Below are positions 1 to 10,938 of a stretch of 64,000 nucleotides of DNA, in pieces. The notes under the pieces are model-generated. The model did not search any database. It had not been told where the DNA came from and saw nothing but the letters and a program-made list of their open reading frames with translations. A program made the position numbers and the translations under genes. The DNA is from Lomentospora prolificans (Eukaryota > Ascomycota > Sordariomycetes > Microascales > Microascaceae). The stretch spans positions 3,658,001 to 3,722,000 of the forward strand of contig JARFXM010000006.1 in the NCBI GenBank assembly GCA_029532625.1. The letters run 5' to 3'. Every line of letters begins with the position of its first letter. The stretch's first letter is position 1.

Positions 1-300
1 CGGATATGGGAAGCACGTCAATAACGAATAGCATATTGGATCAACTTGGTATTCGATTCATGCAGGCGTAGAAGAAAAAGATATCTTATTACATCCTCCA
101 TTCCTTGATATGCGTTAGAAAATCATCGAAGAAGTCGCAAATAAATGTTGCTCTATTTAGAGGGCTTTTGGCCATAGACCACATGGCTATATAGCTAGGG
201 TTAGCTTTGAGAAACAGCTGCGCAGTGGAAAAAGAAAGAAATGAATGAAAAGGAAAAAAAAAGGAAAGAAAAAGAAAAAAGACAAGAGAGCACGGCGAAC
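1..300. other. Flank without a gene
   Basis: This is the 3' flank of the methyltransferase gene that ends at 301. Positions 230-290 are strongly A-rich on the plus strand (T-rich on the coding strand), as expected for a fungal 3' untranslated region. I see no coding sequence. Confidence 0.5.
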
Positions 301-1937
301 TCACAAGTTGACATAAGCATGGAAAGCCTTTCCCTTTAGCTCTTTCCTCACCTTGGCCAGCAGAACATGCACCTCCTCCTCGTCCCAACCCTCCACGCCA
401 CAGAGCAACCTCATTGAGAACCCCTCCAGCCCGTCAATCACCTGCGCAGCGTTGATGAGGCCCGTCTCCTTGAGATGCGGGTCCTTGGGCCACGGGCCAA
501 TGGGCATCTTGAAGACTTTTTCGACCACGTTTTGGAAGCCGGCGTCCTTGGCCCATTTGGCGAGTTCCGGACCCGGGCTCGGGTTGCGGCCGACTTTCCG
601 GGCGGCGCCGAGGATGAGGTTGAGCCAGATCGTGGTGTTGTGATCGTCGGTGAGACTGCCGTCGTCGGTGCGGTATTGCATGTCGTAGTCTTGGAATTCG
701 GCCCAGCATCCGGGATTGAGGTTTCTACAGGATTATGGTGGTTAGCTCTGGATAATATTGTTATGCCTTTTCTCGTTCTCTCCTCGCTCGTGGTTGTCGT
801 CGTATTATTACCCGTATATGTTCTTGACTAAACCTGGCCAGTCGCCGATCGAACCGACCATGTATCGGCAAAAGATGAAATCGAACGGGTTCGGATACGT
901 CCACTCGCTTTCGACGTCGTCTACCTCGAACTTGACGTTTGGCGGTACCCTGTTGGTCAGTCAGCGCACCGTCTCACTCGGCGATATTATGCTTGGTTCT
1001 CTTACCACGCGGGCTGAAGCGGACTAAAGTCATTCCCCAGCACCTATCCATGATAATTACCCAATGTTAGAAGGCCCGGCTTTCCATCCGCTTCGATGTG
1101 CGACCTTACCTCTGCGGCCGGGTACCGGTCCGCAAACTCCATAGCCCCTGTGGCAAAAATAGTCAGACACTAACAATAGGTAGCCAAGTATCGCGGATCA
1201 CGAGCGAGGGTACAACGCACAAATCCCAGTACCGGTGCCAATATCGAGTACACGATGCACCTCATCCTCCTTAATCGGCGCGTGGTGTAGCTTGTCCCCT
1301 ACCGTCCTGACCATGACAACGTGTAGTAAATCCAGGCGGACAAGCTCTCGCTACCAGCGACACAAGGCAAGATTATTAGCTTCCGTCGCGCGATACGCTA
1401 CTATCATACCCATTGAAGTCCGCTGTCACGTACATCATCATTGGGCATGATATATTCTGGTCGATGGCACTGTCAGCATTTACTCTCGGGTGGGTTGCAA
1501 ATACGCAGAATAAAGGGTGACTGATGATAGGCGAGAGATGAGAGGTGCGCTGGCTTACTTCCTGAGCGGAATGCATGGTATCTGCGACCGTGTTCTGTCG
1601 GGTAGTCGACTATGCTGCTCGTCAAGGACGCGGTGTAGGCTGATCTGGAAATAAAAGCCCTCAAAATTAGTCCTTATCGAGGGAAAGCCAGCGGTTGCGT
1701 CAAAAGACTCGGCTAGGAAGAAAGAAAGAAAGAATAAAAAAAAGGGTAAAAAAGGTAAAAAAGAGTAAACATACACTCGCTCGTCGAAAATCCTCTCGTC
1801 TTCCAAGGCAAGCTCCTATTGTAAGAACACGAACGCAAATACGTCAATTCCTGGTTGATGCCATCCCCAGAAGAACACGCAAAACGCACCTCCGAGTCAA
1901 GCTCCATCACACGGGACTCTTCCTGTGGTTCTGACAT
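301..1937 (-). CDS. LaeA-like SAM-dependent methyltransferase (TAM domain)
   Basis: Predicted class I methyltransferase of the fungal LaeA-like/TAM family, whose members act in regulation of secondary metabolism or methylate small molecules; the substrate here is unknown. I resolve nine exons on the minus strand: 1890-1937, 1775-1815, 1559-1644, 1434-1456, 1221-1350, 1110-1147, 1006-1043, 812-949 and 301-724, giving 321 residues with phase kept throughout. The family N-terminal signature YTASLTSS (about residues 33-40) and GRRYHAF are present. The SAM-binding motif VLDIGTGTGIWA is at about residues 100-111. NDFSPLQPAW and WTYPNPFDFIFCRYM follow, then NLNPG and WAEFQDYD. The C-terminus is about 140 residues in one exon. 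Four coding exons are only 23-41 nt. No intact secondary-metabolite core gene lies nearby, so a global rather than cluster-specific role is possible. The family call is firm; the function is not. Confidence 0.9.
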
Positions 1938-3456
1938 TTTTTCTGTTTCCCTCTTTTCTTGTTTTCGTCTCCTTTGCTGTTGAATCTCCTTTTCGCAGTA
2001 GCCGCTGTCGTGTCTGTCTGCCGATCACAATGAGCTGCCGTCAGAATAAAGCAAAGCCGCGTCTCCAAGGGAGAAATGAGGGGTCAAGGTTTTGAATTTG
2101 ACGTTCTCCAATCGAAGTTTCGTGTTTTCCAGCAGTGTGTTTGATTGTGGCGGCCGCGCTGCCAATGCATATATTCACCTTCGCTTTCACCTAGAGCGGA
2201 GACATACCAAGCGAGGCGACACACCACATATCGACTGATCTCCCAATACGAAGGTACGGCCCGTTACGTTCCGGTTGCGTCCAATTTTGGCGGACGCCGG
2301 ATGCAGGCAAGGACTTCCGCCAGCGCCTAGGGCTAGACCCGGGTTGCACCAGACGCATTGATCCCCTTCAGGACATTTGCTGGCTGGCTATTTGTCGCTT
2401 CCGCTGGCGGCACCCTCAGTGGATGGCCTGGGCCACGTCTCGCCTGGCTGAGCGGCCCTCAAATTCTAAACCAGACCTCGCTGAGGGCCTAAGGGGTTTT
2501 ATCGAATGCCACCGTATTTACCCAGTTCCAGATCCATGGTTGTCTACGGTGAAAGACTCTCTGCTGGCAGGCAGCATGCCTCCTTCGCGGGCACCATGGA
2601 AGTGTAGGAGTGAGCTGAGCCCGACCCGCCTGGCGACCCAAGCCTTGTTGTGGTTTTGCCTGGCCATATTAGCTTGCCCTGCCAGGCGACGGAACAACTG
2701 TCTCTGCAGCGCTCGCCGCCCGGCAATTTGCAGGGTGCTTCTACGCTATAATTGTATCGGATTGAGAGCTATTTGTATCATTGATGCATTAACAAAGCAA
2801 TTATATGTCTGGCACTGCACTGCGTCGAAAGCGAGAATGCGGGCCTAGCGCAGGCAGATTTTCTCGATCCATTGATGGATCCAAGCGTCTATCAATATTT
2901 TGACCGAGAACATTAGAGGACACTATCATTATGGCAGATATGGTCTCGATGGGCTGAGCATGCTGGCCAGGCCGGCTAGCGCCCGTCGCCACGTGTGGAG
3001 CGCCCTACGTTAGCGAGTGCGCTTCGCTTTTACTGCGGGTCCGCCAAGACCTTTATCCCTTGGACAAAGTGTCACAATTCACGACCAACTGCTGAGTGCA
3101 TGCTGCGAGCTGCCAGGCGATCAAGGAGATGATAATGCGGCCACTCAGACGCAGGGCCTCGGATCATGCGACGGAGCAACGTAACCCCGCTTCACAGCGC
3201 ATGCATGGCGCGATGGTACGGAGTGTTGGTCGAGATTGCGTGGGGGGAAAACATGAGGTTTATTCTGGCTGGTGGATGGGGCAAAAAAACGCGTCGAGAA
3301 GCCAAGCCTTCAAAGGGGAAGCAAGAGGCAAGCGTTGTTTACCAGTGCAAGGGTGGAATGCAAGTAATCGCGAACCACACACCACACTTCCAGATGTAGG
3401 CTTCGCTTGAATATAATTGATCCATAGTGCGGCTGAACAAGGGCATACATACATCT
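1938..3456. other. Intergenic region, no supported gene
   Basis: About 1.5 kb between the methyltransferase start and the transporter pseudogene end. Short open frames here show no family motifs. The stretch 2380-3120 repeatedly carries GCTGGC/GCCAGC-type words such as CTGGCTGGC, like other gene-free parts of the window. Confidence 0.4.
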
Positions 3457-5290
3457 CTAGTCCTGCTTCTTGAGTGCGTTATCCACCTCCTCCAGCTCCA
3501 TCTGCTTTTGGCTATTAGTCTTTCCCTGTTCCACCGCCAGCATGGAGGCCAGCCATGGCACAGACCCTCAGTCCTGTAATGCTCGCCGAACTTCCATGCG
3601 GTGATGTTGGCCTAGAAGAGGTGATGGATTCCTTCCAGGTTGCGGCCCTCTTCTCCTTGCTAGTTGACCCCTCTCGTGTGAAGTAAAAAAAAAAAAAAAA
3701 AAAAAGGAATTATGGCAAAACAAACGAAGCAGATCGCACCTTGAGTGGAAGGACTCCGTTCAGATCAAAGACAGAATGGCGAAACGAGCCCAGATGTACG
3801 CAGTGCCAGAGCCGATGTCGGCGAGGACGTATGGAGTCGCAAAGACGACGGCGAATCCAATAACAATGTTAATGGCGGTCCAACAATCAATAATTAGCAC
3901 ATGGAAGTGGAGAGGAAAGAAAAGGTCGACGCAGCTGACGCTTCGTATCGCAATCGCCATCATCTTTCACGGACTTCCATGTCAATCTCAGCAGCAGGAA
4001 TGTAGGCGCCAGGAGGACCAAGAGTCATATGCAAGATGCAAGTGTGCACCTGCATTCCGGCCACGATTCCGTTGCTCTGGTGGACGTTGGGATCATTGAT
4101 GCGGCCAAGCGCGGCAATAGCGATGCGGAAAGCACCCTGGGACCAGCGTCCGTGGATGATAATTAGCGTCCGACGGCCGAAAATGTCAAAGAACAAATCA
4201 TGGCCATCATGGCCGTGCCGACCGACGTGGCGTTGTTGACGCCCGAGTTGTTTGTCTTTTTGGACATGGACTCGTTGGCTATGTCGGCAATCAGGGAGCC
4301 GCTGGTGAGACACAATTGGATAGAACAGATGAAGAAGCGTCGGAGGACACCTGGGGTGATCTCAGATTGGTAGGTAGGTAGGTACGGCCTATGATATTTG
4401 TTATTAGTGCGTTGCTCGCTCCCGATCACGATCCTCAATTTTGGGAAATGCTTACATTCTCCACCAGGGCGTCGGCAGCGTAGACCAGGAATCGACCAAC
4501 GATGAACGGCGCTGGATGGTGGCCAGTGACCTGGACAATAATAGCCAGCGTCAATAACCCCAGTTCCAGCACCGGTCTCCCACTGCACTCTGACTTAATG
4601 CTGATAGGTCCAACAATCTGAACGCAGCAAGTGGCGGCCATCGTCCAGCGATGGCCAATCTTCTCAATGATGGGGCCGATGATGACGGCAGCAGTAAACT
4701 GGCCGATCAACGGGAGGCTGTTCATCAACGACGCTAGCTGCTTGGGGAGCGCGTAGGCGCCTTTCGCTCCGTTGTACCTTCCGAATTTGAGCAAAAAAGG
4801 GGCTCACGGCTTGGACACCGCCAAACGAAGCGCCATCGCTAGGTGCGCCAGCCAGTTGATGATAATACTACTGGCTTTCAACATTAAGCTAAGACGTGTA
4901 GGACTGACTCAGTAGCCGAAGAAGATGCTACCGAGAGCGTAGAGTGAGACAAAAGAACAGCTTGGGTGTCGCGGTGGCAAACGCCGTCTTAGACGCATAA
5001 GATACCGGCCATTCTGAAGAAACGGCCAAAGTCAAAACGCGCGCTCAGGAACCAGGGACCCTTCTCATTTCTGCTGACAACGCCAGCTGCACGAAGCGGG
5101 AAAACAAGGATTGCGTGTGTCAAACCGTTGCTCCCTCCAAGCTTCCGGGGCAAGCCTTTCTCTTGTATTAATACTAACCCCAACCCCACCGCACCGAGAC
5201 ACCGCTCTCCCATGTGGTTAGTGGAGATGGCTGTGGACATATCCTGGGGTATATTATTCATTTTCCCACTCATTGGAGACACTCGAGTCT
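3457..5290 (-). pseudogene. MFS sugar (maltose/hexose-type) transporter pseudogene
   Basis: Fragments in all three minus frames line up in order with a fungal sugar permease of the major facilitator superfamily. From N to C these are: LYALGSIFFGY (about 4900-4950); a block with GRYNGAKGAYALP and VIIGPIIEKIGHRW (4640-4790); IVGRFLVYAADALVENV (4440-4500) followed by an intron; GVLRRFF and LTSGSLIADIANESMS (4250-4360); DIFGRRTLIII (4150-4200); SNGIVAGMQVHTCILHMTLG and YIPAAEI (3980-4080); TAINIVIGFAVVFATPYVL and IGSGTAYIWA (3790-3900); and a tail ending ELEEVDNALKKQD at the stop (3457). Frameshifts separate FFCL from LYALG, the T-run before LKFGR, the MICSLTF and FFDIFGRR blocks, and the tail. 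A run of 21 A lies at 3685-3705. Intact members are about 500-550 residues with 12 membrane spans. I infer loss of function; unrecognised introns cannot explain all the shifts. Confidence 0.8.
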
Positions 5291-5999
5291 ATGCAACAAC
5301 ACTCGTCGTCGTTTTTTTTCCGTACGATGACCCCAACACCAAGTCTGGCGGACCAATGTCTCTCTCCCTGAATATCCTCTCTGCAAGGAACTCCACTCGC
5401 CATTTCTTGAAATGGGATATTTGCTCCACCGAGTAGTGTGAAAAGGACGAATCGGCTATTATCTACAGTGTTGAGAGACTGTGTGTCATGGGGCTTGGAG
5501 TGACGCCGCCAGCTAAGCCGCGCTAGGCAAAAAGCGAGCATTCCCAAAAGCGCTGCAAGTCGAATCCTCGGAGCGAGTACCGGCGCGGTTCCGACTCCAC
5601 GAGCCTCCAGTTCGAGACCATTAGGGAACGAAGACCGGGGATGGGAGAGTTAAATCGGCCATTGAAGATCTGAATGGAAGATCTATTACCCGTTAAGGTC
5701 TTGGCATGCGTTCTAGGCTGTGGCTTTACACGTTCCTTGAATGGGTTGACGTCTGTAGATGGCACTTGTGCGCTTATTCCCCGTGGGAAAACAATATGAG
5801 TAATATATACATCCATCTACGGGAAATGGTATGTGTTGAGTGGTGCCCGAATGCTGCCTGGCGGCCCTGTGGGGCAAATTTAAGTTTATTAATAGTACAT
5901 TCCGCCATCTCCAAGGGGCTGATAAAGTCGTTTGCATCTAGAAGACTGGCCGGTTTTCCGGGATTCACGCTATTCATATCAATGAACTTAGTACATCGA
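5291..5999. other. Intergenic region, no supported gene
   Basis: A 202-codon plus-strand open frame begins at 5706 but has no recognisable motif. It lies antisense to the decayed coding stretch that follows, so I treat it as a chance frame. I see nothing else here. Confidence 0.35.
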
Positions 6000-6900
6000 G
6001 ATCATGGCGACCACGAGGAAGCTACTTCTTTTCCATTTAGTATGCTGTACACAGCAGGGTCAGTGGAAATGAGCCACAGAAAGCCCCTGGTAAAGGTGGC
6101 AGTCTCTTCTATGCGCCTCCTGCCTTCGTACGAAGCCACAGACCCTTCGTCGTTCATACCAAGAAGGTCCGTCGACAAGGCACCCTCTGATCCGATGAGA
6201 TCAGTTTGCCTCCGGGAAGCCTCTTGCGCGGATGATAGAACTCGCGTCCTGCTCAGAGATACCGGTGATGTAGCTCATATTAGTGATCTGGAATGTACCC
6301 CTTGGGCCCAGTAATAATCGACACGCCATCCGCAGGATCATCCGTCAGCTGGAGTCTATAATACGAGTAGGACTGGAGATGCAAGTCGCCATCTCCGGGT
6401 TGGCCGAATGGCTCGTCGGAAATTCCGTACAATAGTCCGCTCGAAGGGTCCCCAGATCGGACATAATAAGGGTCGATATCGACGTCAATTTGGCGATAGA
6501 GATATGTACTGATGTCGAAGACGGATTACGTGCGGCGGGGGTTGATCAATTTTAATATTTCTGGAAACGCCCACTATTACGCTGGAATTTCTATCGCTAG
6601 ACTACCATACAAGGCCTCTTGCTTCCAATATGAGTCTATATGAAGGTGTGTGGCCGGAAATATTATTCCCCATCTCGAAACGACGATGATAATAATTAGT
6701 CATCTGAAGAATATTAAACAGCAATGGTCTACAACCAATATTATCTTAGAACTTACAATTTCTTGGTTGGCGGATGCACAGTGACTTCCTGAAAACATAA
6801 CCGGAATGTCAAGCTTAGACAAGCGCGCAGCTCACACGAGGCGCACCTTGCGCCATCGATCGTCGAGATTCTGGTTCGATATTATTCTACACGGGACTTG
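6000..6900 (-). pseudogene. Decayed coding region, family not recognised
   Basis: The minus strand holds protein-like stretches broken by frame changes. One frame over about 6300-6520 encodes VDIDPYYVRSGDPSSGLLYG, DEPFGQPGDGDLHLQSYSYY and LQLTDDPADGVSIITGPKG. A +1 shift leads into TFQITNMSYITGISEQDASS and a stop. A further shift leads into LIGSEGALSTDLLGMNDEGS and TATFTRGFLWLISTDPAVYS, ending near 6005. Upstream, 6750-6790 looks like a short exon flanked by TTTTCAG and GTAAGT. The composition is that of real protein, rich in Asp, Gly and Tyr, but I cannot name the family. At least two frame breaks suggest a pseudogene; an intron-rich gene that I failed to parse is the alternative. Confidence 0.45.
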
Positions 6901-7347
6901 GCGCCATAGAACAGGAAATCAGGAAAGCTGACCCCCATTGACCTCTGTGAGTCCTCCATGAGTCCCCGAGCCCCGCGCGTGGAACCTACTAGAGCAGTAA
7001 GGACGAGCCAATGGCTTTCAAATCCCGCTTGAATTGAGAAGTAGTATGATTGGCGAGATGAGGACTCTCGCGGACTCACGCATATCCAGCCACATCCCCC
7101 AAGAGATGAGGACCAATCAGATAACCAACCTTGGGGTAGCACGCTGAGGGGGTTAATGCACACCTGCCCAGCTCGCCGCTGCTGCTGTGCTCACAAACAT
7201 GTATATATTTATCTGTCAATGGATGTCGATCCCTCCGGAATTCCCATCATTTTCTCCCTCTCTCATCAACCCTCCCCGCCCCTTCCCTCTCCCCCCCCCC
7301 CCAAAAAAAAAACACCGCCTAGCCTTCCAAGGACGGGCTCGTCGTAG
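6901..7347. other. Upstream region of the C2H2 gene
   Basis: The region contains a C-run followed by an A-run at about 7290-7310 and an in-frame stretch beginning with the ATG at 7219 that stops at a TAG at 7345-7347, just before the zinc-finger reading frame. It probably holds the promoter and possibly a first exon of the downstream gene. No splice pair joins the two convincingly. Confidence 0.35.
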
Positions 7348-8139
7348 TTGGCAGGGTGGTCCGCTTCAACACGGCCTACCTATGCTGGCTCGCCCAGCCC
7401 GCTTTTCATCTGTGTAAACCCTGAAGTTGACTTGCACTCCAACGTGGACCAACACCCAGTCTCTAGTTCTCAAACCCCAGAAGACGAATTCAATTGGGAC
7501 TCGATCCCCTCTACCTACTTTGACGACGTCGCGCTTGACGACACCCTTTTCTCACTTGTATCGATACCACCGAGAGAAAGTGACCCTTGCTGCGGCCAAA
7601 GGCACAACATTCTCGATGAGTGGCTCAGTCCGGCTAGTGCATTACCGCCGCCGGACTTCAACCCATCTGTTGATTTATTCTCAACCCCCGGCCTGAACCA
7701 GAACGCGTTCACCCATGTCCCCGAGGATTTCTCCACTACATTCCAAGACCTCACCAACATCGTCACGGATGACTATCTACCCCAAGGAGGCGACTCGTTG
7801 ATGCTCTTTGACGATAATATCCTCTTCGGCCATTTGGCTCCTCAAAATCCGGACACACCGCAGCCTTCATCCCAAAATGCGGGATCAAGTATTAACGGAG
7901 ACGACAATAATAATACATCACCAGAATCTGGCTCCGCGCCCCGATACCAGCGGCCAATTCACAAGTGTCCCGAGTGTGGCTACGTAGCCAACTATCGCAA
8001 GGATATCACCAAGCACGGAGCTGTACACAACCGCCGCATCAAATTCGAATGCGGGAATCTAAGATGCAACAAGTTCTTTACCAGGGTTGATAATCAGAAG
8101 CGCCACATGAGGAAACATTGCCGTTATCGCGAAACTTAG
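7348..8139 (+). CDS. C2H2 zinc-finger protein, 5' end unresolved
   Basis: The frame ends with two adjacent C2H2-type zinc fingers. The first is CPEC, twelve residues, then HGAVH. The second is CGNLRC, twelve residues, then HMRKH, where the first Cys pair is spaced by four residues. A basic tail RKHCRYRET follows. The N-terminal 190 residues are acidic and rich in Asp, Ser, Pro and Asn, like a transactivation region; DNNNNTSPESGS precedes the fingers. It is probably a nuclear DNA-binding regulator. No ATG opens this frame: the first in-frame ATG is at about 7801, and a TAG at 7345-7347 precedes the frame. A 5' exon beyond an undetected intron is likely, so the start given is only the open-frame limit. 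Targets cannot be inferred. Confidence 0.7.
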   Translation: MAGWSASTRPTYAGSPSPLFICVNPEVDLHSNVDQHPVSSSQTPEDEFNWDSIPSTYFDDVALDDTLFSLVSIPPRESDPCCGQRHNILDEWLSPASALPPPDFNPSVDLFSTPGLNQNAFTHVPEDFSTTFQDLTNIVTDDYLPQGGDSLMLFDDNILFGHLAPQNPDTPQPSSQNAGSSINGDDNNNTSPESGSAPRYQRPIHKCPECGYVANYRKDITKHGAVHNRRIKFECGNLRCNKFFTRVDNQKRHMRKHCRYRET

Positions 8140-10938
8140 CCTCTGACGACGCACCACTGTGGCCGATCGCCACGTGCATGGTTTCAGATCGAAAACCATG
8201 GCTAGGAGTACAGACGCCCCCTGCCATTCTACATTCCAGCCAAGCCATGGGCTAATCTCACAGAAGACTCCCATGGACGTCTCCAGCGTCGCGTCATCAC
8301 GAACGCGGGGAGCGAGGGCGAAAAGCCACACGGCCCAGAAAATGCATTATCTCGCCCCTTCATATGGACTTTGGTAGTTGCACACTATTATTTCCAAGTC
8401 CATTAGCAGCATTGTCTCCATTTCTAGTCGCAAAATCGAGGCCATACTCTGTCCCTTTTCCATTCTCAGCATTCAATGATGCTTCGAGACCCGCATGTAC
8501 GCTAATATTATTGTGCGGACATCCCGCTAGCGCAACCAGAACGGTTGCATCACGCACCACGAGAAACGCGACTCGCGCTTAAGCCTGACGGCAGCAGTGG
8601 CGAGTGGTATTGAAGGTGGCAGACCGCCATCGGCGATACCGACGCCGGACGTAATCATATGCTTATGGTCGCCGATCCGCGACTTGTGACGCGGTGCAGT
8701 GACGGGGAATAGTGCCCAGAATTCTCACTATTCTTACGTGGTCGCACATTTCACCTCGTCATAAGGCCCGGATCGTCAACCATAAGCATATGATTACAAC
8801 CTCGTCAGGCGTGCTGTTGTGAATAGATATCGGTCCTATTCACCATCATGCAGAGTTCAAGGCAGGAGGGCTCATGCGTTTCTCATCCTCGACGAGTCTC
8901 GAGGAGGCCGGTCCGACAGATCGGCAGACCAACACACCGGCCCTCAATGGCCCGGCATAGTGTTTGTGGTGCTGGGCTGAGCGTATTACTACACTATTTG
9001 TGGTACCATAAACTTGGATCTCAATATTCGCGAAGCTGGAATTAGCAGTCCTATTAGACAGATGCGTCTGAGATGATCCGCGAAATAACATGTTGTTGAT
9101 CATCAACGAACGTTCTAGCCCCTTTATATTGTGACGCACTTTTTAACTAAAAATTGTATTACCTGAGGCTACTGCTCTTCCTGAGGTTGCTCATCCTACT
9201 CTCATCGCTTTTCCTCCTACTGCTCGTCCAGCTGACACTAATACCTACCCTGGGTGGATGGGCGGCTGAACATGAAGAAAATGACTGAAATGGACTAACT
9301 CAGAGTCCAAAGCTATTTACCTATTGGGATTAGCCAGCTTTGTCTAGTGGGATTAACCACGAACTTGCGAATGAGTGCCCGAGGCTCTTAGTTCCCATCG
9401 TTAATCTTCATTATTCTCACCTCAGCCACCGTCGTAACCATAATTTTAGATGGCGGATTGATAGTACGCTATTTCGAAACATGGACCAATTCTTGTTTCC
9501 CCTTTTTCTTCAAAATGCGGTCCAATAAGGTCGTGTATACATGTGGCTTGTTTGGGAGATTCTGTTTTGTGGTTTGCGGCCGAGATTTCTTTCACGCACG
9601 CCAGCACCACTTGCATGTCGGCCTTTGAGACCCGCACTGTTCCGCTGTTGGCTGATGTGCCAGTGGCTGACGACGTTGGCGTATGCATATCACTAATTCT
9701 TTCATTTCCTATTCGGGCTATGAAGCGGACCATCGCCTAGCCAGCTAGCCTTGGTCCCTTCTTGGCATGGTCGAGGTGCTAACATCAAGTAGGCCTGCGC
9801 GCTAAAATATAACCATAAATGGCTTTCAAACCTTGCCAGGCTTGACTTCCTACGAGTAGGTCAACCGCCAGCACATTCTGTGTCCCTGCTCCTAAATTTC
9901 CGAGCTTGCCAGTAATGGCCTGGCTGGCTAATCGCTAGCGAGTTAATCCCCCTGAATCGTCGGTGCGCTGTTGAATCAGTGTATTCGTCCTGGTAAGGAA
10001 CAACCGCTGGCTGGCTGGCGTTTCCCCCAGAGTATCCTGGTGCCAGCGCTAACCATATTCCTCAGCAGACAAATGAAGGCGCACGCGACATGAAATCGTG
10101 TGAATACACTGACGTTTTGGGGTTGCAGCAAATTTGCCGAGCAGATCTCGGAACCGATTGGGAGACGGTTGCCCAGCTCACAGGGATCCTTTCGTGGATT
10201 GCTGATGCGCTCGGGCAGGCAAAATTCAAACACCATGATATCCTCCGGCAAGGGATAGCCAGCTGCGGAGAAGGTGAACAGCCATCCATGTCCTTGGGTC
10301 TCAGCGATCGTCGCCGGTCGGCAGGGGAATCCTTGCCCTGGATCACGCTAAAGATTGCCACCTCCTAGACCAAAAGAGTTTGAGGAAATAGGCAAATGGC
10401 AATCCTCCCCGAGAATCACTCCAGCCGTTCCACGAGGAACAGCTCCACGACTGCGAACCTCTAGCGATACTCCCTTGTAGATTTGCGCCCGAGATCCCCC
10501 CTTTGGGCTGTCGAATCCCAGCCAGGCGAGGCAAAGGCTTCCCCGTGCGCTGGCCCTAGTGTCGAAATCTCGCCAGCCAGCAGTCGATCCGACTGGTCGC
10601 CGGAATGTCGGAGGAGCCAGCCACAGAGACCAAGTGCAGAGTACGAGTAATCATAATCCGGTTGAACTTGCAGTCGGTACCATGCTGACGATCGACATGT
10701 CGAGGGCTTACTCCCCGTGAAGATCTGGGGTAAAATTTTATTCGACTGGTGTCCTGGATTTCTTTGTTTTCTCCTTTTAAAGAAAAAATAGGCTTCGTCA
10801 AGGGACTGATGGAGACACTTGATAATAAAGTGGTGGGAGAGCCCCTTCCCTGCTTTCTCCTACAAGACCTCCGGCTCTCCATTTTCAGTGGAATCTGAGT
10901 TCCGAGCCTTGAACTACTACTCTATTATCCCGACCACA
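8140..10938. other. Gene-free region with an inverted repeat and GCTGGC-rich segments
   Basis: About 2.8 kb with no recognisable coding sequence on either strand; the open frames are short and motif-free. It holds the 147-bp inverted repeat described separately (8651-8797). From 9740 to 10620 there are many GCCAGC/GCTGGC words, for example three consecutive copies near 10005-10020. Confidence 0.4.
8651..8797. repeat. 147-bp imperfect inverted repeat, MITE-like
   Basis: The two ends are inverted copies: GTAATCATATGCTTATGGT begins the left arm at 8651, and its exact reverse complement ends the right arm at 8797. The arms remain similar for about 51 nt with roughly eight mismatches. The centre contains a second inverted pair, GAATAGTG (8707-8714) and CACTATTC (8726-8733), so the whole unit can fold into one long hairpin. 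No coding capacity is present and I see no clear target-site duplication. This architecture fits a miniature inverted-repeat transposable element, but a single copy cannot prove mobility. Confidence 0.6.

Noticed and set aside
2423..2848. A 141-residue plus-strand frame in a GC-rich spacer
   Set aside because: The composition is random-like, no family is recognised, and it contains the GCTGGC words typical of non-coding parts here.
5706..6314. A 202-residue plus-strand frame
   Set aside because: It has no motif or splice context, and part of it overlaps a more protein-like decayed region on the other strand.
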